DNA from: Hippasteria phrygiana
Lineage: Eukaryota > Echinodermata > Asteroidea > Valvatida > Goniasteridae
DNA length: 64,000 nucleotides
Assembly: GCA_037893225.1 (NCBI GenBank)
Contig: JAZGUH010000401.1
Location: forward strand, 248,001 to 312,000
Reading direction: 5' to 3'
The notes under the pieces are model-generated. The model ran no database searches, had not been told where the DNA came from, and saw only the letters and a program-made list of their open reading frames with translations. The position numbers were made by a program, and so were the translations under genes. Each line of letters starts with the position of its first letter. Position 1 is the first letter of the stretch. Positions 54,973 through 64,000 of this stretch are shown here, one piece after another.

Positions 54973-55528
54973 ATCATATGCCATACGTGGAGGATGATTA
55001 CTCCAAGAATGTCCAGACGTAGCCTACAGAGACCGTGCACAATAGTCCGGTCAATTTACGTTTTGACCAAGAACTAATTGCAATAGAAATCAACTTCGTA
55101 TAATTGCACAAACAATATGTGAACAATCCAATTTTTTCTATGGAGTGGAGAGGTGTTTTTCAAGCGCTTTTTGTAGAAAAAAATTAGAGTTGTTTTGTAC
55201 CCAAACTATGGAGGGCGCCCTTTCGTGATTCGTCTGGTGACTTGCCTCGATGTGCATACATTGTGACACGTAATGTTTAGGATTTATGACCACATGTGAC
55301 TGCAGCAGACGACGCATCTTTGCCAACTTGGAAAAGTAACCTTTGGCGTGAGAAATAGTTTGTTTGATATCTAAAATAAATAATTAAGGGTTTATTATAT
55401 ATTAAAACAGCATTAGCTTGTGATTTGGCTCACATTTAGGCCTTTTTTAATACGTGATTGTCCGTTCTCACACGGGGTGCGTATCCGGGCAGCCATTAGT
55501 ATACAAAAGTGTCGGCATATGAAGCAAG

Positions 55529-55690
55529 ATATGGGGCAAAGGGACCCCCCCCCCCCCCTCTCTTTTAGGTTGGTCTTTGTGTTCCCGGAATCTCAGGAAT
55601 TCTTTTCAGAAATCCAGAGGGGATAGGTAACAATAGTATGGCGCGTGTATAATAGGGTTACAGGGACAAAATGATGATGAAGACGAGGGT
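55529..55690. mobile_element. GATATGGGGCA MITE, copy 2, inverted
   Basis: GATATGGGGCAAAGGGACCC, a C run, then TGTGTTCCCGGAATCTCAGG is the inverse of copy 1. The other end near 55690 is not clearly preserved. Confidence 0.6.
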
Positions 55691-55865
55691 GGACTGGATC
55701 AAGGACCAACTGAAGTTTGAACAGTTGTGTATTTTGATTCCTAAGATCGAGGGGAGCACCGAGTCACCAACAGTTGAATTTGTCTACTAGTTTTCGATCA
55801 TTCATCCAAAACCACTAAATATAGGCTGCTGAATAGTTTTAATTCTATTCCTCTGAAAGGTTTTT

Positions 55866-56245
55866 CCCTAAGCCATGAGAATAAAGGTTTTAGATTTTTG
55901 ATGTTTGTTCGTTTGGCTGCTTTTTTCCCGTTTGTTTGTTGGTCAATGTGTGTCTGAATGTATGCCAGATCCGTTGTTTGTGTTATTGTTTATATTTGTT
56001 ATTGATTCAATGTTTGTTGGTCAATTAGTGCTTTTCCTAGAATGTATTTCCTATTATGTTAATATGTGTCCGTTCTTTTGCCCTTTTGATCTGCGTAATT
56101 TAGCCCTTAATCTTATGATTTTTTGGTTTGAACTTTTATCTCAGAAAGAAACTCACTTGAAATAAGAATAATGATATGAAAAAAAGCCTCCCGACATCTA
56201 GAAAATGTCCGGACCCAAATCTAAAACCTTTCTCATGGCCTAAGA
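55866..56245. mobile_element. TIR element with CCATGAGAAAGGTTTTAGAT ends
   Basis: CCATGAGAATAAAGGTTTTA at the left and CTAAAACCTTTCTCATGG at the right are inverted with a 2-base difference. A G run of 39 (56263-56301) follows immediately. The open frame within is low-complexity and unsupported. Confidence 0.65.
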
Positions 56246-56256
56246 AAGATCCCCTC

Positions 56257-56301
<45 letters not shown>

Positions 56302-56302
<1 letters not shown>

Positions 56303-56994
56303 GGGGGCTGCAAAAAAAACTGGATAAACGTTTATGGGTAGTAGCATTCTAATTTTTGTTTCGGTGAAAGGTTTTTCATCTGGAAAACAATTGTGAAATA
56401 TTTACCTTTGTCTTGTTTTAGCCGTTAAAAACTGGGGAACAAATTGATAGGTTGCAACATTTTAATATATATTTGGCTGAAAAGATGTTTTATGCCTTGG
56501 AGCAAATGTTGAATATTTGTTATTTTTCTGTTCATACTGTAAAAAAATGTTGGGATACTAGTAGAAGTTGCAACATTCTAATGTTTATTTCCAAGTTTTA
56601 TCCCCTTCTGTAGAAGCAATAGATTTTTTTCTTCTTTCTGGTAATTTCTTTGCTCTGTAAAAAAATCCGGGGAACAAGCAAAGAGGTTTCAAGTATAATC
56701 AAACACGTAATCGTCCTGAGACCAGGGGTTATCAAAGTGGAACAGTGACGGGAACCCTTTGTACGCTACAAAACTCTTGTAAATTGAAACTCCATTAAAA
56801 ATAGACTCGATACCGTTCAAAATCCTTCTTTAAATTTACCTTCGTCATATATGTTATTATCTGTGAACACTCTTACACGAACTATTAAAAAGTGGAACTC
56901 CATTATTTGTGTACATTTGTCCTTCCTGCTAAATTCCTTTTCTCGAAAGGTCCTTTGTACAGCGAACTTTTCACTGCTCGATTTAATAGGCCTA
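56302..56994. other. Non-coding stretch with diverged internal repeats
   Basis: Motifs such as GTAAAAAA(C/T)...GGGAACAA and GTTGCAACATT recur about every 115-125 bp (56440, 56560), suggesting an old tandem repeat. No gene is seen. Confidence 0.4.
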
Positions 56995-57133
56995 CACAGA
57001 GAAAAAGCTGTTTAAACTGTTTAAACAACCCCGGGTTGTTCATGTGCCCTGCTTAAACAACCAGTTGGTTAATTAAGCAGGGCACATGAACAACCCGGAG
57101 TTGTTTAAAAGTTTAAACAGCGTTTTAACAGTG
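56995..57133. mobile_element. Foldback MITE with TA target
   Basis: TA|CACAGAGAAAAAGCTG...GTTTAAACAACCCCGGG and its complement fold across a TTAATTAA-like centre. GGGTTGTTCATGTGCCCTGC occurs inverted in both arms. Right end CAGTG|TA. Confidence 0.8.
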
Positions 57134-57936
57134 TACAACTATATTTGTCTTCATTCGGCTATTGAGGTTGTTTAAATTTCGGAAAATTTTAGGATGTACT
57201 GAGCTCCTTAATTTCTCTGTGAAATTCCGGATTTTGGTTTGTATTCTCTCCCCACACCCACCCCCCCCCCCCCCCCCCCCCCCCCCACCACCACTAAAAG
57301 TAAGATTGGACTGAAGCCCATGTCCACAGTCAAGGCCTATATGGAAAGATTTTCCTCGGAATTAATTATTTATTGAGCTGCAATACTGTGCTCATTTTTA
57401 GCCAATGCATGAATACTAATTAAGGTAGTAAAAAACTAATTGAAAATCTTATTTGTTTTCCGGCAAGATACAATCCCAAAGAATGCACTAATATATCGAC
57501 AGGAAAAAGCCGTCTGTTGTTGATCAGTCGCGTTTCCCAACGTCTCCCGCGTGATGTGAACGGATCTCCTGACGGGCAACACACGCTAGGCAGAAAACAT
57601 GGCACCGTCCATACGACAGTTTACGCTTTAACGCGTTATGAAAATTCAGTTCAAAAATGGTGAGTAAAACCACCTTTCCACTCCCTGGATTAAATTAGAT
57701 TTTTGGTACGTTAACCAGTGAATTTTCCTTCGTGTGACAGTGTTAAAATAAATTCTATTGCAATTACTTCGAGGTCAGGGCCTGTTTCGTCTTAATTTGA
57801 CCGGACTACATCTTACAAGGTGCCCTCCTTTTTGAGGGCAGATTTTGTTCACTTAATTTCTCAAACCCTGGCCGTCTTTCGCATTGGCTTCGCGTAATTT
57901 TGGGTCCCCAGATTTGGCAACATTTGGGATACCCAG
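57134..57936. other. Non-coding stretch with a C run and a weak first-exon candidate
   Basis: A C run lies at about 57259-57286. ATGAAAATTCAGTTCAAAAA followed by TG|GTGAGT at 57638-57661 could be a start exon with a splice donor, in locally CpG-rich sequence, but no matching downstream exon is found in the window. Confidence 0.25.
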
Positions 57937-58124
57937 CACGATATGGGGCATATAGGGGTACCCCCCCCCCCCCCCCCTTTGTCCCTATACCCTAAACAAG
58001 TAAACACACTCCAGACTATTGTTGCCTAACACACACCCCCTAGATTTCTGAAAAGAATTTCCCAGATTCCGGAAACACAATGACCAACACAAGGGGGGGA
58101 GGGGGTCCCTTTGCCCCATATGGA
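57937..58124. mobile_element. GATATGGGGCA MITE, copy 3
   Basis: CACGATATGGGGCATATAGG, a C run, CTATACC, TATTGTTGCCTAACACAC, GATTCCGGAAACACAATGAC, a G run, and CCTTTGCCCCATATG. It aligns with 54799-54972. Confidence 0.7.
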
Positions 58125-59081
58125 ATTTGGGACACGTTTTTACTACAAAGACATGCCATCGATGTGACGTCAGATGTACGGTCTCTATTGCAGGAAAAGG
58201 AATCTGAGACACTGGCTTTGTGTTGTGAGTTAATTATTAAACAGGTCATTATATTAAACCCTTTTCTACAATGTACCAGCCACTTGTCATACAATAATTG
58301 ATATTTTTTTCGCCTAAATTTTAATCTTGTCTTAGAACGACTGCGACAAATGGAATGTCTGCCCGGTGTGTAATGTCTATCTTTAAAACTTGAATGCGTT
58401 TTTTGAAATTACCTATACTTTTATAAGTCGTTCATGCTATCTGGATACATTCTTTAAATAAAAGAAAAATAATTGGCAAATGTCGTGCAGGAAAAAAACA
58501 CAGAAAACAGAGATAAGGGTAATTGTAGAGATTTGACTGCAGTGTGATAAGTCTTAACGAAACTTAGGGCATTGCTAAGATGGCCACAGCGTATGGAAAA
58601 CAACGTCATGTTCAAAATCTCTAGTTTTTCCGGCAGGCCTTTGGTAATTTCCAATTAGCTTTCACTCCATCTTCGCTTTTGTGCTCTCTCTGGTAGATGT
58701 ATACATTTTTGAAAATTCATATCAGTCAAAATACTTGGGAGTTTTTATGAGACTGTTTTGTACAGTTTCAGAAAGTCCAATACAAGGGAGAAAGATAATC
58801 TGATTGTTACAGCAACCCTCCCTTCCTTGATTTCAGAGATCCTAAGCCTTACAGTAAAGTTCACCTCTCGAAAATGAGCCATGAAATAAACTCTTTGAAA
58901 TATTTCTTACCTCTAAGTTTTAATAAATTAATCTGAATATATCCAGGAATGAATCATTAATGTGTTCTTTCAAAGGAATTGAACAATGATATTAATTTCG
59001 TTTGAACATTATTTAAAACTGTCAAACAATGTTTGTCCCTTTAATTCTTATAAGGCCCAAGCAAATAGACAAGAAACAAGA
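58125..59081. other. Non-coding stretch
   Basis: Nothing recognised on either strand. Confidence 0.4.
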
Positions 59082-59392
59082 TACTCTCTTTTAATGTAAA
59101 AGAGTGAAAAACTCCCTCTCCAAAAGAGTGAATCTCTTATAAAAACCACTCCAAAAGAGTGAAAACCACTCAAAAAGAGTAAAATTTCCACTCTTTCGAG
59201 GAGCCATACAAGGGACAAGTCTAAAAAGAGTGGTCCCTTATATGGCTCCTCGAAACAGGAAATTTCACTCTTTTGGAGTGATTTTCACACTTTTGGAGTG
59301 TTTTTTATAAGAGATTCACTCTTTTGGAGTGGTTTGATAAGGGATTCACTCTTTGGGGGAGTGAGTTTTTCACTCTTTTACATTAAGAGTAC
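59082..59392. mobile_element. Foldback element built of CTCCAAAAGAGTGA units
   Basis: The arms TACTCTCTTTTAATGTAAAA and its inverted partner TTTTACATTAAGAGTA are followed by several AAAAGAGTGAA/TTCACTCTTTT units with matching spacing in each arm. The centre pairs CGAGGAGCCATACAAGGGAC with GTCCCTTATATGGCTCCTCG. It is almost completely self-complementary over 310 bp. Confidence 0.85.
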
Positions 59393-61404
59393 CTATTAAT
59401 AATAGTATCGTTATTCGCACAAATTCATGGCACAATACAGATTAAAGAAATTGAATAAATAATAATAATAATAAAAAAAATAATATAAAAACAATGCACA
59501 CAGAATTTGTTTGACCTATTAAGAGAAATTGCACTTTGAACAAAAATTGCTTGTCAATATGTTTGGAGATCCTTTCAGTTTCATTTTTAACATTTGAGCG
59601 AATTCCAAAAGAACCTAGAATCTTAACCAAGTACATGGGTCATTCTATACATTTTGGATTAATAATTGTGACACTTTTGGTGTCCCTGTTACATAGTGAC
59701 TTGTAGAAGATTTTGCAATTCCGGAGACAAGAGTGATTGTGTAAAGCAAAGTACCTGCCAAACAAGTCAAGAATAGTGTGAACTTGAAGTCAATGTTAAT
59801 GATACTTGATGAAAATTACAGGTGTCAGGTGTAAAAATTTCACACCTTTGGACCCCAAATTTATGAAATAATCTACATTTTCGGAATTAAAGGCTATACT
59901 TTCAGTTCAATTAAATGTATACCCCTATCAGGACTGGGCTCTTTTGGATTCCCACAATGCATTGCGGTAAGCCATGTGACATTGAATATTTACCCAAAGT
60001 CAAAGTTTGGTAAGTAATTCGCGTACCAAAAGCACAGTTATTTTTTCTATGTGGTTTTGCACAAATAGCCCAAATACACGGTTACTATGGTTTTCTAATC
60101 GCTTGCCATGACATCCATGAAAATCCGAGAAATGTTGGTAGCCCACCCAACTGATCCTAAATAAAATGTAGAAAACGTTCCAGAATTGCCTGCCGTTCGC
60201 AAAATCTTCGGTAGGAGGCACAATTGTGCCCCGGTCCTGACAGGGTTAACAGATTTATATCAGTTTAAACTTCAGAGGCCAAAACTCCATGTGATTGTCA
60301 TGCTAAGCAAACAACATAAATACAAGTCACAAGCAATATTATACATTGCACGCAGTTTTGGTTTGTAACCTGCTTTTATTAAGCAAGTTTCTGTGTGCTT
60401 AGGCAGCTCTATGAAATTGGCCCCAGATAATAAGACGAAAGTTTATTTCCAAAAACGCAATATATCCATTTTGATGAAACAGAGACAAATTCACGTTTAT
60501 GATAGGAAATTAAATTGACAAAAAGAAAGCGTATTTTACCGTGGAAGCATACATTATCAAAAGTCGTCAAAATTGGAAATTTATGTACGCTCCGAGTGGA
60601 AAATTAACGTAGGTGGTGTGTACAGACAAGTATTGTCATTGCGGACGTGGAAAGGATATCACGGGCGGCTACAAATGAACGATTGCCGTAAAGCTTCGCA
60701 CTTGAATATTCTTATATATAAATTTCGTTTTCGATTCTTTCTTGTCGGGAAGCCATGTCATTGGCTCCCATGATTCATAAATTCACCCAACGCTTGAACG
60801 AGAAGGCGAGTAGCTACACTTACTGCGCCTGGGTGCCGCCATTGGAACTCGCGAAAGGTCAATGGCGTTTATCACGTTTTAGAACAAAAGTATGTTTAAA
60901 AAGAAAATGTTCACTATATTTTAGTATTTTTTTAAACAAATTATAGAACAGTCGTTAGAACCGACTTCGATAGGCCAAAAGCGGGTAGTATTCCAAAAGG
61001 TGTGACTTGGCGCTTATTACGTTTTCTTCAGATGATTAATTAAACAATAACAATGAAGATAAAATTCAAATGAACAAAACATTTCCCTAAAAACTTTCCG
61101 AGGAGATTGTATGCATGTGGATTTTCATCAAAAATAATCCGGGAAAGCACACAAACTCCAACCACGCATCTTGAACTTCTCCTTCTTCCGCCTTTTTGAA
61201 AAACTTGTTTCTATGGGTGGTCACCAAACCATAAGCCGCAAGTTGTCGCACTGCCCGCCGGACCGACATTCCCTTCCCGTATTTGTGTCCCCACGCCCTC
61301 CGGATTTGAATCCGTGCTCGTGTATAGAAGACGACTGTACAGCGCATGTGCAGTAGGCAATTTTTGATAAACAAGACTCGATTTTTGTGTACATGTACCC
61401 AGTG
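59393..61404. other. Non-coding stretch before the satellite
   Basis: (AAT)n lies at about 59458-59475. The short frames at 60573-60946 and 61087-61374 show no recognised domain. Confidence 0.4.
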
Positions 61405-63725
61405 GGCACACGACGTGTAAAAGACGTCTTTTTTCGGTCGTTATCTGGTCGTGCTTACTTGAGCGGTCGTGACCAAAAAACGACGTCTTAAAGACGTCTT
61501 TCTCCCTACCGGTAAACTTATTTCCACCTGCCAAAAAACCCAACAAAAACACGACGTCTTAAAGACGTCGTTTTACGGTCGTTATCTAGTCGTGTAAACA
61601 ACAGCTGCCGTGCCCGAAAAAACGACGTCATAAAGACGTCTTTCTCCCTACCCGAAAACTCATCCCCACCCGCCCCTCAAAACAACAAAAAAATACGACG
61701 TCTTTAGGACGTCGTTTTACGGTCGTTATCTAGTTGTGCTTTCTACAGCGGCCGTGACCAGAAAACGACGTCTTAAAGACGTCTTTCTCCCTACCCGAAA
61801 ATTCATCCCCACCCGCCCCCAAAAACAACCAAAACACGACGTCTTTACGACGTCGTTTTACGGTCGTTATTTAGTCGTTTGTACTACAGTGGCCGTGACC
61901 AAAAAACGACGTCTTAACGACGTCTTTTTCCTACCCTTCGGGCAAAAACCAAAACCACGACGTCTTTATAGGACGTCGTTTTACCGTCGTTATCTAGTCG
62001 TTTGTAATACAGTGGCCGTGACCAAAAAACGACGTCTTAAAGACGTCTTTCTCCCTACCGGTAAACTCATTTCCACCCGCCCAAAAAACCAACAAAAACA
62101 CGACGTCTTAAAGACGTCGTTTTACGGTCGTTATCTAGTCGTGTAAACAACAGCTGCCGTGCCCGAAAAAACGACGTCATAAAGACGTCTTTCTCCCTAC
62201 CCGAAAACTCATCCCCACCCGCCCCTCAAAACAACAAAAAAATACGACGTCTTTAGGACGTCGTTTTACGGTCGTTATCTAGTTGTGCTTTCTACAGCGG
62301 CCGTGACCAGAAAACGACGTCTTAAAGACGTCTTTCTCCCTACCCGAAAATTCATCCCCACCCGCCCCCAAAAACAACAAAACACGACGTCTTTACGACG
62401 TCGTTTTACGGTCGTTATTTAGTCGTTTGTACTACAGTGGCCGTGACCAAAAAACGACGTCTTAACGACGTCTTTTTCCTACCCTTCGGGCAAAAACCAA
62501 AACCACGACGTCTTTATAGGACGTTGTTTTACCGTCGTTATCTAGTCGTTTGTAATACAGTGGCCGTGACCAAAAAACGACGTCTTAAAGACGTCTTTCT
62601 CCCTACCGGTAAACTCATTTCCACCCGCCCAAAAAACCAACAAAAACACGACGTCTTAAAGACGTCGTTTTTACGGTCGTTATCTAGTCGTGTAAACAAC
62701 AGCTGCCGTGCCCGAAAAAACGACGTCATAAAGACGTCTTTCTCCCTACCCGAAAACTCATCCCCACCCGCCCCTCAAAACAACAACAAAACACGACGTC
62801 TTTAGGACGTCGTTTTACGGTCGTTATCTAGTTGTGCTTTCTACAGCGGCCGTGACCAGAAAACGACGTCTTAAAGACGTCTTTCTCCCTACCCGAAAAT
62901 TCATCCCCACCCGCCCCCCAAAACAACCAAAACACGACGTCTTTACGACGTCGTTTTACGGTCGTTATTTAGTCGTTTGTACTACAAGTGGCCGTGACCA
63001 AAAAACGACGTCTTAACGACGTCTTTCTCCTATCCTTCGGGCAAAAACCAAAACCACGACGTCTTTATAGGACGCCGTTTTACCGTCGTTATCTAGTCGT
63101 GTGTAATACAGTGGCCGTGACCAAAAAACGACGTCTTAAAGACGTCTTTCTCCCTACCCGAAAACTCATCCCCACCCGCCCCTCAAAACAACAACAAAAC
63201 ACGACGTCTTTAGGACGTCGTTTTACGGTCGTTATCTAGTTGTGCTTTCTATAGCGGCCGTGACCAGAAAACGACGTCTTAAAGACGTCTTTCTCCCTAC
63301 CCGAAAATTCATCCCCACCCGCCTCCAAAAAACAACAAAAACACGACGTCGTTTTACGGTCGTTATTTTGTCGTTTGTACTACAATGGCCGTGACCAAAA
63401 ACGACGTCTTAACGACGTCTTTCCCCTATACCCTTCAGGCAAGAACTCAAAACACGACGTCTTTATAGGACATCGTTTTACCGTCGTTATCTAGTCGTGT
63501 GTAATACAGTGGCCTTGACCAAAAAACGACGTCTTAAAGACGCCTTTCTCCTACCCGAAAACTCATCCCCATCCGCCAAACTCCCCCCCCCCAAAAAAAA
63601 AAAAAAACCACGGCGTCTTAAGGACGTCGTTTTACGGTCGTTATCTAGTCGTGCGTTCTACAGCGGCCATGACCAATTAAAGACGTCTTCCTCCCTACCC
63701 GAAAGACGCATCCCCACCAGCCAAC

Positions 63726-63756
<31 letters not shown>

Positions 63757-64000
63757 TATTTGACATCTTAACTCCGTTGTTTTACGGTCGTTATAGTCGT
63801 GTGTCCAACAGCGGGCCCTGACCAGAAAACGACGTCTTTCTCCCTACCCGAAAACTCATCCCCAACCGCCCCCAAAAAAAACCCAAAACACGACGTCTTT
63901 ACGTAGTCATTTTACGGTCGTTATTTAGTCGTTTGTACTACAGTGGCCGTGACCCAAAAACGACGTCTTAAAGTCGTCTTTCTCCTACCCATCGGCCAAA
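61405..64000. repeat. GACGTC-rich satellite with higher-order structure, running past the window end
   Basis: At least 18 monomers of about 120-143 bp follow each other. Each has ACGACGTCTTAAAGACGTC, a C-rich CCCTACCCGAAAACTCATCC block, a second palindrome ACGACGTCTTTAGGACGTCG, then TTTTACGGTCGTTAT, TAGTCGT and a GGCCGTGACC end. The TCTCCCTACCGGTAAACT variant recurs at 61501, 62050 and 62598, giving a higher-order period of about 548 bp (four monomers). The long frames reading KKRRLKDVF are produced by the repeat. Confidence 0.95.

Noticed and set aside
57638..57660. A first exon of a further gene on the + strand
   Set aside because: ATG and donor are good, but no compatible downstream exon or domain could be found before the window end.
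61736..63763. Several frames with KKRRLKDVFLPTRK-type repeats as a repetitive protein gene
   Set aside because: They are created by the satellite; frames shift and stop between monomers and there is no initiation or splice context.
61405..64000. A CRISPR-like array at the right end
   Set aside because: Monomers are contiguous with no unique spacers, and the host is a eukaryote; it is a satellite.

Overview
The window is animal genomic DNA rather than bacterial DNA. Protein-coding information sits in short exons with consensus GT/AG splice sites, introns reach about 8 kb, and most of the sequence is nested transposable elements: Ty3/Gypsy, Penelope-like, several LINE types, tRNA- and 5S-rRNA-derived SINEs, Tc1/mariner, Kolobok, hAT and many TIR/foldback MITEs. 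TTAGGG-type interstitial repeats, a UGT gene, a CD225/dispanin gene and this repeat mix fit a marine invertebrate, perhaps a deuterostome such as an echinoderm, hemichordate or cephalochordate. I cannot name the species from sequence alone.

Two host genes are supported, both on the + strand. (1) A complete UDP-glycosyltransferase (UGT) gene has five exons between 11090 and 27556. The exons join in frame to give a predicted 541-residue ER membrane protein with signal peptide, UGT signature, C-terminal membrane segment and short cytosolic tail. (2) A CD225/dispanin (IFITM/PRRT-like) small membrane protein gene has two certain exons (44815-44996 and 52931-53113). A start exon is required upstream; a candidate ending ATG-G before a splice donor lies at 38310-38313.

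Layout. 1-502: a TIR element carrying a Crypton/DUF3504-type first exon. 2032-9591: a decayed Gypsy retrotransposon with both LTRs; its 3' LTR holds a Kolobok-like TTAA element with a THAP-domain fragment, plus a SINE. 10430-10880: a MITE just upstream of the UGT. 11090-27556: the UGT. Its intron 1 holds a second DUF3504-carrying element and foldback repeats; intron 2 holds a broken Penelope-like element, itself split by a 1.76 kb poly-G-ended DNA element; intron 3 holds SINEs and a TIR element. 27570-36400: MITEs, a hAT MITE with a perfect 8-bp target duplication inside a LINE endonuclease, and an L1/Tx1-like LINE. 36200-44800: near-perfect palindromes, telomere-like repeats, a Tc1-like transposon with two further insertions (one with a SAP-domain ORF), and microsatellites. 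44800-53113: dispanin exons separated by an intron with a CR1/Jockey-like LINE and the second copy of the poly-G-ended element. 53114-61400: MITEs and non-coding DNA. 61405-64000: a tandem satellite with GACGTC-rich palindromes and an approximately 548-bp higher-order period, running off the window.

The main theme is layered insertion. Several TIR elements carry isolated 5' domain-coding fragments (THAP, DUF3504, SAP). One DNA element family has moved a 5S-derived SINE as a passenger and landed in two unrelated retroelements. All alignments were made by eye, so element edges are approximate unless a target duplication is stated.
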